A stretch of DNA of 64,000 nt from Euryarchaeota archaeon UBA256 (GTDB taxonomy: Archaea > Thermoplasmatota > Poseidoniia > Poseidoniales > Poseidoniaceae). Within the stretch, counting starts at the first letter, position 1. Each line of letters starts with the position of its first letter. Positions 48,663-58,220 of this stretch are shown piece after piece. The translations under genes were made by a program, and so were the position numbers. The stretch spans positions 1 through 64,000 of the forward strand of contig DACE01000009.1 in NCBI GenBank assembly GCA_002494645.1. The letters are read 5' to 3'. The notes below the pieces were generated by a model. That model was given only the letters and a program-made list of their open reading frames with translations, made no database searches and was not told where the DNA came from.

Positions 48663-50402
48663 CTAAGCATTTTCTTCGCCGTGGTCTTCATGGCAAAGAA
48701 GAAGTGAATCGTCCTCCATCACTCTGGCATAACCAATGCGCTCCAACTGTACGATGGTTCCAGCCGTGTAAGCATGGGTTTCTACTTGGCCGTTGACATG
48801 GTGAATTTCGTTGTCTTTCGTATAGCGGAGTATACATTCCCTGCATTGGTCGGAAGAAAGCCAATGTACGATGGGGCGCTTGTCATTTCGTTCCATTGAC
48901 CCCATGCTTGCAATCGTATCATTCAAGGCTACATCTGCGAATTCCTTGAGGCGCAAATCCATCTTTTCAAGATCCTCGCCCTCCAAGAGAATTTCTTTCG
49001 AACCTAACGACCATGTTCGCACTCCCATGGAGGCATCGTTGGGATGAACGGGAAGGGAGATCTCAGAAGGGGCCTCTCCTTCCAGAGTAAACGTGATCGG
49101 ATGTCGAACAAAGGTTAGGCGTGGTGCTGTACCGTCTACGACCTTCGTGTTGTGGGAATACAGCGTGGCGAGAGGAACGGATATGTCCTTTTGTGTGATT
49201 CCCAATTCGAGCCAGAATGACCGCAATGCTTTGGAATCAATACCCCTCATTTTGAGGGCTTGAAGGGTAGGTAAACGAGGGTCGCTCCATCCGTCGTACA
49301 GTTCAGCCTCGACATCCTTACGCATTTGTGAGGTTGAAAATCCACCCCATTCATGTACCTTGACTCGTCCCCAGTACATCGTTTCGGGATAGGACCACCC
49401 AAAATGTTCATACAGCAATTTTTGCTTACGTGTAGAATCCATGAGGTCTTTCCCACGGATAATATGGGTCACACCCTGAAGATGGTCTTCGACTGCACTT
49501 TGGAAATCAAGCAACGGCCATACGATGTAATTTGAGGCAACAGAAGGTCGAGGGTGTGGATGCGCTTTCGTATCTTGCAAGCGGAGAGCAGGCCAATCAC
49601 GCAGGGCCGGATTCTTGAGTGTCATGTCGGTTTTAACGCGAACAACCGCATCACCGGGTTTGAAGACACCTTTGAGCATTGAGTTCCACAACACTACGTT
49701 ATCTTCGTTGGATTGGCCTCTACACGGGCAAATCGTCATTCCGACACGATGTACCTTGAATTCCTCGGCTGAACAACGACAAACATAGCCGAATCCGCCC
49801 TCAAGCATTTGCATAGCATGTTGGTAATATTCCTCAATTCTGTCGGAGGCAATCACAACACGGTCGGGCTTTCTTCCAATCAACCATTCCGTTTCTTCCT
49901 CAATGCTTCGGTAGGCATCGAGCATTGGTGGTTTGACTTTCGTATCAGTGTCGTCAAATCGCAATATGAAGGTGCCGTCGTACTTTTCACGGTACGTACT
50001 GTTGATGACCAAACCCCTTGCATGTCCAAAAGAAAGAGGTCCGTTTGGATTAGGTGCAAATCGAAGTACGACCTTGCCATGCTCTGCATTTTCAAGGTCA
50101 GGTAAACCTTCGCGACGGACTTTAACTTCACGCTTTTGGAGGAGTTCCGGTGCTTCATTCGCCAAAATATCACGCAGTGATTCAATACCGTTTTGTGCAG
50201 CCATTTCATTGGCCTTGGCTACTTCAGCACCGACCAGTGCAGTTACTGCCTTTCCGTGTTGGCGCAAATCCGCTCGCGCCCCCATGATTCTGCCAATGAC
50301 TGAGCCAACAGCGCCCTTCCCCTCATATTCTATTGCGTTTTGATAGGCGAGATGACGGAAAAAATCTCGCGTGGTTGCATCAGGTTCCCAATTATCGCCC
50401 AT
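48663..50402 (-). CDS. gltX: Glutamyl-tRNA synthetase, archaeal type
   Basis: A 579-residue class I synthetase charging tRNA-Glu (and probably tRNA-Gln for the amidation route). The ATP motif PNPNGPLSFGHARG stands for HIGH. FSTSQMRK stands for KMSKS, with Gln where Lys is common in the archaeal FSTSK form. The C-terminal beta-barrel anticodon domain (about 400-579) marks the archaeal/GlnRS-like class. Frame extends to TTG 50432 and ATG 50429; ATG 50402 gives MGDNWEP and is preferred weakly. It lies between rnhB and the CBS gene on the same strand. Confidence 0.93.
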   Translation of the reverse strand: MGDNWEPDATTRDFFRHLAYQNAIEYEGKGAVGSVIGRIMGARADLRQHGKAVTALVGAEVAKANEMAAQNGIESLRDILANEAPELLQKREVKVRREGLPDLENAEHGKVVLRFAPNPNGPLSFGHARGLVINSTYREKYDGTFILRFDDTDTKVKPPMLDAYRSIEEETEWLIGRKPDRVVIASDRIEEYYQHAMQMLEGGFGYVCRCSAEEFKVHRVGMTICPCRGQSNEDNVVLWNSMLKGVFKPGDAVVRVKTDMTLKNPALRDWPALRLQDTKAHPHPRPSVASNYIVWPLLDFQSAVEDHLQGVTHIIRGKDLMDSTRKQKLLYEHFGWSYPETMYWGRVKVHEWGGFSTSQMRKDVEAELYDGWSDPRLPTLQALKMRGIDSKALRSFWLELGITQKDISVPLATLYSHNTKVVDGTAPRLTFVRHPITFTLEGEAPSEISLPVHPNDASMGVRTWSLGSKEILLEGEDLEKMDLRLKEFADVALNDTIASMGSMERNDKRPIVHWLSSDQCRECILRYTKDNEIHHVNGQVETHAYTAGTIVQLERIGYARVMEDDSLLLCHEDHGEENA

Positions 50403-50446
50403 CGTTTTGCGCACGCAGGGCCCCCTCATCAAATGCGTGCATCATC

Positions 50447-51163
50447 TCACTTGAACAAACGTTGCTGCTTCGTTCTTTGTTGCCCTCTCACGGGGAGATC
50501 TCCCTTTCGATTTGCCTGCCAGAATCGCCGGACGGTAGCCCACCCCCATCGAACTTCATCGTGGATGCCCGTTTGGTTGATGAGATGCTGTAGGGCTGCT
50601 TTTGTTTTCGGATCGCCGGGGTAGCCGGAACCAACCTCAATTCCTGTTTCAAGCCTGAGCCGCTCAATTTGACGGTCACGCTCCTGTTTCGCCAAAATAC
50701 TGGCCATCCCAACAATCGGATGGTTGAGGTCTGCTTTGTGCTCGCTGGTCATGGTACTGTTGCTCCAGGGCCACCCCTCAATCCGCTCACTGATTCGGTC
50801 CGTGAAGCGTTGCGGATTGACATCACATGCGTCAGCAAGAATGTGGGCGTCTTCACGGCAGGGGAGTTCGTTGATCGCCTCACTAAAACCTCGTACTTCG
50901 AGCCAATTGAGACCGTCATCAAGCATGGCCAAGTCGATACGTTCAGGTGTGCATGAAACGATTGATGCAACCCAACCTTTGTGTTCGGTTTGTTCGAAAA
51001 ACCAGGCTTCGAGTTCTTCACGACGTTTTGGTGACAGGTCCTTTGAATCCTTGACTCCAGCCTGGATGAGTAATTCATATTCTTCTTCGGGAATGCCGCA
51101 TGCCGCTATGACCAGCGGGCCGAGGACAGGGCCCCGTCCTGCTTCATCAATTCCTACCAGCAT
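50447..51163 (-). CDS. rnhB: Ribonuclease HII
   Basis: A 238-residue cytoplasmic nuclease that removes ribonucleotides and primers from RNA-DNA hybrids. It starts with GIDEAGRGPVLGP (catalytic D6, E7), with further acidic residues around HILADACDVN (about 107-116) and a conserved VGMASILAK (about 150-158). The last 30 residues are basic. Length is the archaeal norm. It lies 13 bases downstream of the 51176-53575 gene's stop and ahead of gltX on the same strand. Confidence 0.95.
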   Translation of the reverse strand: MLVGIDEAGRGPVLGPLVIAACGIPEEEYELLIQAGVKDSKDLSPKRREELEAWFFEQTEHKGWVASIVSCTPERIDLAMLDDGLNWLEVRGFSEAINELPCREDAHILADACDVNPQRFTDRISERIEGWPWSNSTMTSEHKADLNHPIVGMASILAKQERDRQIERLRLETGIEVGSGYPGDPKTKAALQHLINQTGIHDEVRWGWATVRRFWQANRKGDLPVRGQQRTKQQRLFK

Positions 51164-51175
51164 GGTATATCCCTT

Positions 51176-53575
51176 TCAAAATTCAAGGTCATCCTGCGGG
51201 GCTGACTGTGATGATTTGGTTTCTTGAGCAAGCGTCGGTTTTGTTTCCGATACAGGTAAGGGGACGGGCTGGGGCGGTTCGATGGTGCTCTGCGTTGATG
51301 AAGTTGGATTTGGCTGGGATTCGGATTGTCCCTCGAGGTCCTTGCCAAGAATGAGGGAAGCGGCTTCAACGAGTCGAGGTTCCACTGGAGGGTCTTGACG
51401 ACTTGGCAAAGGTTGGGCTTGAACCAAACTTTGCATGGTAGATAAATCGCCTGTTGGAGCGAACGTCGTCGGTGATGGAGGTCGGTTATCCTCAGGCTCG
51501 CCGCCTTTGAATTTCTTCAACCATCCGTCGGCGCCCTCATCGACCTGCTGGTAGGGCAGGATGGATTGTTCGCTCATGCGACGCTCGCGGTCAATGACAG
51601 CCTTGTAAATGATGATTCCAGCAACTGCGATGGAGATCACGACAAAAGCCCAAGCTTTGACATAAGCGACCGTAGTTTCAAAAGCCGAAGACCAATTAAA
51701 ACCCTCATCAACCTCTTCAACAGGTTGCCACTCAACACCAAGATAATCGCCTTTTGAAGTATGTACAAATGGAAGTTCGGGTGCAAAGCGAGAACGCATT
51801 GAGGTGTTGACGAAAACGGTTCCGTTGCTGGTTTGGTCTTGAGGTAAATCCACCCACGCACGAATGGTGAAATTTGCCCCCAATGGTATGTCGTTGATTT
51901 CAAAAGAGCGCGGGTATTCGACTCCATCTTCATAAATTGCTGAATCCGGGGGGATGAATCCCATGGGCGTAAAATGACTTGATTGGAGTTGAATAAGCAG
52001 CCCATCAACGGCATTACCGTCATTACGAACTTCCATCGCAATGGATAACCGCCCTTTGGCGTTGACCTGCTCTTCGATGTTACGGAAGGACCATTTGATC
52101 TCGGGTGCCACTTTAAGCGGAATTTCAACCGAATGAACGACCTTGCCCGTGTCATCCAATACTTCGATGGTTGCAGTACCGAGGAGGAAAGCTAACGCCT
52201 GCTCTTCTGCAAAAATCTTTACTGCGGGGTAGGTCTTGCTTTGATAGGGTTGGACCAACAAGACATCCGAGGGCAAAACCACTGAGAACCCATCGGTGAT
52301 TGCACCCGTGCGCAAGGCGTAGGAGTTGTATGAATTGCCCGTATTGAGCACCTCCAGTGACGCGTCGCAGGATTGATTGGGAAGGATTGAATCACACCCA
52401 GATTGACTGTACGAGAGATTACCAGAGGAAATTCGTTCAATGGTTGCTTTGACCTGAGCATTCCGTGTGTTGAATTTCGCACCGTCTGCAAAGACTTGGA
52501 CCTGAACATAGATTTCCCCGACGAATAGATTTGGCGATTGGATTCCAATTTCAATGGTTCTCGATTCATTTGGCAAGAGTTCAACATCTTCGAGTCCACC
52601 GAATAATGCCACAGTCCAACCATTTACATTGAATCGGTCGGTCGGTAGAAGACCGTCCAATGGTTCGCCGTTTTCGTCCACGCCCTGCAGGGAAATGTTG
52701 AGTGTGTTGGGCGTATTTCCCACATTACGAACGACGACATTGAGTCGCCCGTCATCGTTTGGTGCCAGTGTGATGTCTTCATCAACTTCGTCAATGGTAA
52801 CATTCTTTTTCTCGTTCATCAGCAATTCAAAACTCCATGAGGTTGTGGCTTTATCCAAACTTGAGGTGGCAGAAAGCGTGAACAGTGGACCCGTTTGTGA
52901 CAAGGGCATACCGTTCTCAACTGCCGGCACATCCACCCAGAGGTAAACATAGGCCAATGTTTCGGGTGAAAGTATCGTAGATGCCTCGGCACCGTTTTGA
53001 TTAGCCATATTCCAACCCCAATTCCAATTGGATTGCGTGTACAAAGAATAGGTGACATTGTCAGGATAGGTGCCGTTATTGGAAATATTCACGGCAACCG
53101 AGGTGCGTACGTTTTCGTCTACCGTTAATGACGTTGTTCCCTCAACGCCAAAGTTGAGGTTAGAATAGGGTGCAATAGTGACGTTCATGGTAACGGTTTC
53201 ATTGAATGTAGCATCGAGATCTGTGCTGATTGAAAGTTGGATTTGATGAGTTGTGAAACTCGCCGTTGCATTGGCTTTGATGCCGAATACGAATTGGTTG
53301 AGATGGTTAGGAACCAGCGTTTCAGTAAGCGGTAGATTCACCGGTGAAAGTGATGTGGGAAAGAAAAGAGGTGAGATGGTTATGGCTTGATTGGTCGTTG
53401 CTTTATTGTGCACGGTAATGTATGCGCTTACGGTTTCGTTTTGATGAACTATAACTTCTTCTTGAGATGTAATTCCAATCGTTTCTCCTTCCCTTCCATG
53501 GTGGCCGATATCTGCGATGGAAGGTGGGCAAAGCAGAGGCAAGACCAACAAGAGAATGAGGCCGATGCTTCGCAT
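51176..53575 (-). CDS. Anchored surface protein with NEW3/CARDB-like repeats
   Basis: A 799-residue envelope protein. ATG 53575 gives a signal peptide (MRSIGLILLLVLPLLCPPSIA). The frame runs on to 53899 but would overlap the divergent gene, and there the codons read poorly. The outer part has repeated N-x-G-N/T-x-x-N type beta-sandwiches (VRNVGNTPNTL, VLNTGNSYNSY, VRNDGNAVDGL) resembling NEW3/CARDB domains. One helix (about 637-660) is followed by a Pro/Gln/Ser-rich cytoplasmic tail of 140 residues. Rich in N-X-S/T sites. Function unknown; similar domains occur in aglB and in the 59327 subtilase here. Confidence 0.72.
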   Translation of the reverse strand: MRSIGLILLLVLPLLCPPSIADIGHHGREGETIGITSQEEVIVHQNETVSAYITVHNKATTNQAITISPLFFPTSLSPVNLPLTETLVPNHLNQFVFGIKANATASFTTHQIQLSISTDLDATFNETVTMNVTIAPYSNLNFGVEGTTSLTVDENVRTSVAVNISNNGTYPDNVTYSLYTQSNWNWGWNMANQNGAEASTILSPETLAYVYLWVDVPAVENGMPLSQTGPLFTLSATSSLDKATTSWSFELLMNEKKNVTIDEVDEDITLAPNDDGRLNVVVRNVGNTPNTLNISLQGVDENGEPLDGLLPTDRFNVNGWTVALFGGLEDVELLPNESRTIEIGIQSPNLFVGEIYVQVQVFADGAKFNTRNAQVKATIERISSGNLSYSQSGCDSILPNQSCDASLEVLNTGNSYNSYALRTGAITDGFSVVLPSDVLLVQPYQSKTYPAVKIFAEEQALAFLLGTATIEVLDDTGKVVHSVEIPLKVAPEIKWSFRNIEEQVNAKGRLSIAMEVRNDGNAVDGLLIQLQSSHFTPMGFIPPDSAIYEDGVEYPRSFEINDIPLGANFTIRAWVDLPQDQTSNGTVFVNTSMRSRFAPELPFVHTSKGDYLGVEWQPVEEVDEGFNWSSAFETTVAYVKAWAFVVISIAVAGIIIYKAVIDRERRMSEQSILPYQQVDEGADGWLKKFKGGEPEDNRPPSPTTFAPTGDLSTMQSLVQAQPLPSRQDPPVEPRLVEAASLILGKDLEGQSESQPNPTSSTQSTIEPPQPVPLPVSETKPTLAQETKSSQSAPQDDLEF

Positions 53576-53668
53576 GATAATGGGGTGTAAGGCCTTAGAT
53601 TTGAAGTGACCTCTCCTCTGCTTCCACTCATTCGTAGGTTCTATGAACAGATGCACCTTGGGATTGTC

Positions 53669-54061
53669 ATGGCACCAATTTGGCCTTTCAAGAAAAAGGA
53701 ACCAATCGCACAAGTCGACGAGGCTCCTCCCGCCCCGATTGTTTACAAAAAAGGCGAGGACCCAAATGCCCGCCCACCACAAGAAGGAGTTGACGCAGAT
53801 GCCTACAAAGACGCTCTTGCGCTCTTTGGTGATGGTTCTTCTACCGTTGAGGCAGCCACAGACCAATCCGTGCATTACGACGGTGTCGCCGCACCTCAAC
53901 CTACACCGAATACATCAGAACCTGTCGTTGAGCAAGACACGCCTCAATTTACTTGGGTTCATCATACCGATGGTTATCACTACAAGCGAAAAGAGGACGG
54001 CCAATTTGAACCTACTCCGCACACCAAATCCAGCGATGGTACTTACACGCCATATTCCTGA
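53669..54061 (+). CDS. Small soluble protein of unknown function
   Basis: A 130-residue protein rich in Pro, Asp and Ala, with a Lys-rich start (WPFKKKEPIAQ) and a Trp/Tyr/His-containing end (FTWVHHTDGYHYKRKEDGQ). No helix anchor. The frame extends to 53606, but ATG 53669 gives MAPIWPFKKK. The C-terminal motif (Trp, then DG and FEPTP) loosely recalls the Trp-rich tail of the 10642 protein (WLWD...WVPDP). The 3' end overlaps the convergent SRAP gene by 19 bases. Confidence 0.5.
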   Translation: MAPIWPFKKKEPIAQVDEAPPAPIVYKKGEDPNARPPQEGVDADAYKDALALFGDGSSTVEAATDQSVHYDGVAAPQPTPNTSEPVVEQDTPQFTWVHHTDGYHYKRKEDGQFEPTPHTKSSDGTYTPYS

Positions 54062-54729
54062 TCAAACAGCGTTGCAATGGGTTCGATAAGACCGGGGTGG
54101 TCACGGTCTGCGTGGTTGACGTCTCTCGCAACAGCATGGCGGTCAACGATCCCGATTCCCGGCACGGGAGGAAGCGTCCCCTGTTCGAGCCACGCATTGC
54201 TTTGGTTCGGTTGAACCAATACTGGCATACGATGGTGTACCGGTCGGCAATCCTCATTTGATTCGCGAGTGAGGATGGCAAAGGATTCGATCATGTTTTC
54301 ACCATCATTCCAACGGTCAAAAATAACTGCCATGTAACTCAGAGAGCCGTTCATGTTGTAGTGGTACCACGGTGTTTTTCCTTGAGGCGTTGTCATCCAC
54401 TCAAACCAGCCATCGGCGGGAAGAAGTCCTCTTCGATGCATTCGTGCCGAGCGAAACATTGGTTTTTCGTGTGCCGTTTCACTTCGTGCATTGATCGGTT
54501 CACGGTTTGATGGTCGAGCCCATGATGGACGAAATCCCCAACGCATCAACCGCATGTGCCGCTGGACTGAATCATTTCCTTCAACCGCCGTTTGAGTGAC
54601 GATTGGAGTCCAAGTTTGGGGGGCAACGTTCCATGAAGGTTTGAAGGGTGTGAGGTCGGAAAGCGGTTCACATATCAGGCTCTCAGTCACCTCGTGAAGA
54701 GGTCGAGCGAGAGCAAATCGGCCACACAT
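54043..54729 (-). CDS. SRAP-family protein (HMCES/YedK)
   Basis: A 228-residue protein of the SOS-response-associated peptidase family, which covalently traps abasic sites in single-stranded DNA through Cys2. The start MCGRFALARP places that Cys at position 2, so ATG 54729, not 54738, is used. Other family marks: SWNVAP, INARSETA, ADGWFEW (Glu) and HHRMPV (His). Length typical (200-230). It lies downstream of pheT with 9 bases between. Confidence 0.9.
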   Translation of the reverse strand: MCGRFALARPLHEVTESLICEPLSDLTPFKPSWNVAPQTWTPIVTQTAVEGNDSVQRHMRLMRWGFRPSWARPSNREPINARSETAHEKPMFRSARMHRRGLLPADGWFEWMTTPQGKTPWYHYNMNGSLSYMAVIFDRWNDGENMIESFAILTRESNEDCRPVHHRMPVLVQPNQSNAWLEQGTLPPVPGIGIVDRHAVARDVNHADRDHPGLIEPIATLFDQEYGV

Positions 54730-54738
54730 GCTATCCAC

Positions 54739-56487
54739 TCAGACGGGATCGGTCACCTGGTTCATCAGTGCTGCAACATCGATCTCTGCTCCGTTGAGCG
54801 GGACGCGTAATTCAAACAAAGAAGCCACAGCAGGGTCGATTTCACCGAAGCATCCAACCCACCTACCGTTGATGATTAATTTAGCTCCTCGACCTGCAAG
54901 CCACGGCCCTTCATTTGCCTCCATCGGCTCCGCATGCCAAGAAGTGACTCCAAGGTCGTTGCACAATGCTTGGATTCGCCCTCTTACTGCAGCAAAACCA
55001 CCTGAGCGTTCTGCCATGATGAAGGCTAACCTGTCCGTGTTTTGATGGTCGCGAACAACGCTACCCAACTCATAAACTCCCTGTGGTAAATCGTGATGCC
55101 GGTTTGTCGATAGTAAGCGTAAGAGTCCTGGAAGCAGATGCTGCCGAAGTATCGTATGGTCGATGGTAATTGGATTTGTGATGGTGGTGATTTGATGGTT
55201 GATTTCCCAACGCATGCTGTGAAACTGGTCCTTTTTGTTGGAGAGTGTTAGTGATTGAATCTGCATAAAACCCAATCCTTGCATTGATTCCCGTAACCTG
55301 CGGCGCATGTTGTGGTCGCTGCGTGGTTGTGCGGTCAACTGAGCCTTCGGATTGTCTTCTCCGAGGTCTTCGTATCCGTGACCGATCGCTAATTCCTCAA
55401 CCATGTCCACAGGGTGGAGAAGATCGAATCTCCATCGGGGCATGGTAAAATCAAGAAGTGATGTTCCTGCAGAGGCTTCAGCCATTTTCTGTGCTTTTGT
55501 TGGGGCGTTTGATAGAGCGGGGCGCCGTCCGTTAAATTGGCCGCCCATCCGGTTGATGGCGTGTTGCAGTTCTTCATCTGTAAACAAGCGCCCCAAGAGG
55601 TTGGCCACCAATTCTTCGGGCACATGGTGCGAGATTCCTTCACCGACTGGGCTCTGGATGGTCTGACCGTGGCAGGTCGTAATCTCAACCGAAAATACGC
55701 TTCCTCCGCGTTCTTGAAGTTGTAAACATACCAACATCAACGCCGCTTCACAAGCCCGTTCATCCCATCCTGTCACATCGATAAAGAACTCCTTTGTATT
55801 GTGATTGACGGTGGTATGTTGTCCGTTGATGATCGGGGGGAAGGAGAGAACAGCATCGTTTGCATCAAGAATCAAGGGAAAGTTGTTCATCCCCGTAAGA
55901 AGATGGGCGTAATCAATTCCCTTTGGGTGATGCTGAAGAATTGAATCGATGGACATTGGTGAGGTTTCACCAAGAGGAATAAATTCGGTTGTTCCTGGGA
56001 CTGCTACGACCCGGAAAGGAGCTTGTAGGGACGTGAGATCGTGTACGCCTATGGATGCCCGCTTTCGCCCTCGACCTAAAGCGAAGTGGAGTTTTTCTTG
56101 ATGGTCCATTAAGGACTTGATGAAGGCCTCCATCTCCTCTTCACCGCCGTGAATATCAACGCCTTTGACAACTGCTCCGAGGATCACAGGTCGGACTTCA
56201 GCCAGCGTCGCATCTACTTCAATAGAGATGCCACTTGGGCTGACTTCCATTTCCGGTGTGGCTTTTGTTCCGTGAAGGAAGGGCCTGATAGCATGTGCCA
56301 GGGTTTCACCACTCAGCAAATCAGGCCGGTCGGGAAAGATTTCAATGTTCAGAGTGTCATCATCACACTGGTCTATGTCCGTACCCATCAACGGTAATTG
56401 GTCACCCATTGCTTCGACATCATGGGTTAAACCATGTTGACTTAGAAGATGGCGCAAGAGATTTTGTTCAACTGAGATGGTCGGCAT
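54739..56487 (-). CDS. pheT: Phenylalanyl-tRNA synthetase beta subunit, archaeal type
   Basis: A 582-residue subunit that pairs with PheS to charge tRNA-Phe. The length (550-600) is that of archaeal/eukaryotic PheT, lacking the bacterial tRNA-binding N-domain and anticodon domain. B3/B4 editing region in the first half (IFPDRPDLLSGETLA at about 50-64), B5 near 295-350, and the motif RWRFDLLHPVDMVEELAIGHGY (split by the family) near 355-376. pheS is not in the window. Start ATG 56487; 10 bases from the upstream stop. Confidence 0.93.
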   Translation of the reverse strand: MPTISVEQNLLRHLLSQHGLTHDVEAMGDQLPLMGTDIDQCDDDTLNIEIFPDRPDLLSGETLAHAIRPFLHGTKATPEMEVSPSGISIEVDATLAEVRPVILGAVVKGVDIHGGEEEMEAFIKSLMDHQEKLHFALGRGRKRASIGVHDLTSLQAPFRVVAVPGTTEFIPLGETSPMSIDSILQHHPKGIDYAHLLTGMNNFPLILDANDAVLSFPPIINGQHTTVNHNTKEFFIDVTGWDERACEAALMLVCLQLQERGGSVFSVEITTCHGQTIQSPVGEGISHHVPEELVANLLGRLFTDEELQHAINRMGGQFNGRRPALSNAPTKAQKMAEASAGTSLLDFTMPRWRFDLLHPVDMVEELAIGHGYEDLGEDNPKAQLTAQPRSDHNMRRRLRESMQGLGFMQIQSLTLSNKKDQFHSMRWEINHQITTITNPITIDHTILRQHLLPGLLRLLSTNRHHDLPQGVYELGSVVRDHQNTDRLAFIMAERSGGFAAVRGRIQALCNDLGVTSWHAEPMEANEGPWLAGRGAKLIINGRWVGCFGEIDPAVASLFELRVPLNGAEIDVAALMNQVTDPV

Positions 56488-56497
56488 ATTCCTTCAC

Positions 56498-58075
56498 CTA
56501 ACGTGCAAACCAATGCGGAAGCGGGCGGCCATATCCTGCAAGTCGGAGGCCGCTTACAGATGCTGTTTCATGGTCCAATGCTCTGAGGTGCTTGCGGTCA
56601 AGCATGTCAATACTGTTCAAACCAATACGTCGTAATTCATCCGATAGGTCACCCTGGGTTCCTTGTAGCCAGTAGCCAATGTCTTGGGTTTCGGCCATGG
56701 GTGTTTCACACGATACAATGTTAATTCCCGAAGCGGCCAATACGGCGAGGTCGTGAGCATTCGCAGCGAAACCGAGCATCAAACCCGTCTGAATTTCTTC
56801 ACCAGAGAGGTGTGCTTTGGCAGAACGGCCCATCATGGGTAGGGAGGCAGCCTCCGAAAGTCCTGAACCATCTTCAATACGAGCCATCGCAACATCGACT
56901 TGATGGTACGCCGCTTTTTCATGAAGTAATTCAATTCGGCTGATACCGTCAATGAACATCACGGGAACCTTCGGTTTGGTGAGTGCCCGCACGGCCACCA
57001 ATAACCCGTCAATTTGTTCTGCATTCATTGGTGGCAAACGCTCAAGGTCGATTGCAAAACCACCGGCTTTCGGCAAATCATCAGGAAGCGAAGAAAGATT
57101 GGTGGCATGTATTAACAACATATCAACAGCTCTCGGTTCGTGTTCGACCATGGCAGGATGACGGTTGAGTACCGTACTCAATTCATCAGGTTGATTTTTA
57201 CCAGCCAACATGGTCGTGCCGTGTTCAAGCATCGGAAGAAGTGGCAAGGGTAGGGCAAGAGATTGCACATGTTCTTTGACCCCGACCAGTGCAACCGTAT
57301 CGACCGTAGCATAGGGAGGCAGTCGTTCTTTCTGGTCGTTGAGTAAACCAATTTGACTCAGGTCTCCGGATGAAACTGCAAAACCCACGCTCTCAACCTT
57401 CATTTCTTGTTGGGGTGTTAGACACACGGCGTCACTTGGCACATGCAGGCTTTCATCATCGAGAAGGGCATTAATCTCTGTGACCTCTTTCTTCTTGAGT
57501 GGACGCAAGATAACACCTGGTGGAGGGGTTGGGCATCGTCCGTTGATGACAATACGCCCTCCTGTCATTCCAGCACCAGGGTCGGGGCCAACATCTCCGT
57601 GAATGACGATTAAACCACCGCTCATGCCCCCGCCAATGCGAGGTCCCGTAGCACCTCGTATGATGAGAACGCCTCCGTCCATCAATGCTCCTGAATCGCT
57701 TCCGCTCCCATCCAGCACCGTGATGGAACCTGACTTCATCATGTAGCCGGTGAAATCACCTGCCATACGTTCACAAACGATGGTCGTGCCTTGATTGGAT
57801 GCGCCGAGGTAGCCTCCGGCATCGCCTTGTAAGGTGAACGAACCACCTCTTCCGAAAGCGGCTACCCATGAGCCGAGAACACCGAGGGCGCGGATACGGG
57901 CGCCATCTGGCAGTGCGGGGCACAAACCGAGTTCACCATTCTTGGGAACTGGGTCGCCCGCATTGGTCCAACCAATTCGTAAAATTGCGTTTTGGTCAGC
58001 TGCAGCTTGCAAGCGTGGACCCAATTTTTCGTTGATGCTCATCGAGCGAGCAACGACCTCTGACACATCCGCCAT
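56498..58075 (-). CDS. GXGXG domain fused to degenerate glutamate-synthase FMN-like domain
   Basis: A 525-residue protein. Residues of about 45-190 are a GXGXG beta-helix as in GltB C-terminal and FwdC proteins: repeated turns such as GDAGGYLGASNQG, SGSDSGALMDGG and GPRIGGGMSGG. The rest (about 215-525) resembles the FMN-barrel of glutamate synthase in its late helices (FAANAHDLAVLAASGINIV, then ELRRIGLNSIDML) but lacks the Cys cluster of the 3Fe-4S site and a clear FMN glycine box. Domain order is reversed relative to GltB. ATG 58075 follows AAGGA at good spacing. It may be an inactive or re-purposed GltB piece; a true glutamate synthase seems unlikely. Confidence 0.6.
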   Translation of the reverse strand: MADVSEVVARSMSINEKLGPRLQAAADQNAILRIGWTNAGDPVPKNGELGLCPALPDGARIRALGVLGSWVAAFGRGGSFTLQGDAGGYLGASNQGTTIVCERMAGDFTGYMMKSGSITVLDGSGSDSGALMDGGVLIIRGATGPRIGGGMSGGLIVIHGDVGPDPGAGMTGGRIVINGRCPTPPPGVILRPLKKKEVTEINALLDDESLHVPSDAVCLTPQQEMKVESVGFAVSSGDLSQIGLLNDQKERLPPYATVDTVALVGVKEHVQSLALPLPLLPMLEHGTTMLAGKNQPDELSTVLNRHPAMVEHEPRAVDMLLIHATNLSSLPDDLPKAGGFAIDLERLPPMNAEQIDGLLVAVRALTKPKVPVMFIDGISRIELLHEKAAYHQVDVAMARIEDGSGLSEAASLPMMGRSAKAHLSGEEIQTGLMLGFAANAHDLAVLAASGINIVSCETPMAETQDIGYWLQGTQGDLSDELRRIGLNSIDMLDRKHLRALDHETASVSGLRLAGYGRPLPHWFAR

Positions 58076-58220
58076 AGCACTTCCTTGCACCTCATGCACA
58101 AATATCCTGCTATGGTTCTCGTCGGCGAGAGGTTATTTGATTGGTTGGCCACATCTTGCGGCGTCTTCGGGAAAAGAAGTGTTTATTGAGGTTCTTACAG
58201 AGCACAGCATGGAGAGGGTC
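58076..58220. promoter_or_regulatory. Divergent promoter region between the GltB-like gene and gap
   Basis: 145 bases between two divergent starts. GTTTATTG near 58180 could be the TATA element of gap, and GGAGAGG at 58211-58217 its ribosome site. No operator repeat seen. Confidence 0.4.

Noticed and set aside
53576..53899. 108-residue N-terminal extension of the 51176 surface protein
   Set aside because: It overlaps the divergent 53669 gene, reads as non-coding (Trp/Cys-rich) and would place the signal peptide in mid-protein.
57834..58220. Upstream in-frame extension of GAPDH
   Set aside because: It lies inside the divergent GXGXG gene, and GAPDH proteins begin at the V-A-I-N-G-Y-G strand; ATG 58221 has a ribosome site.
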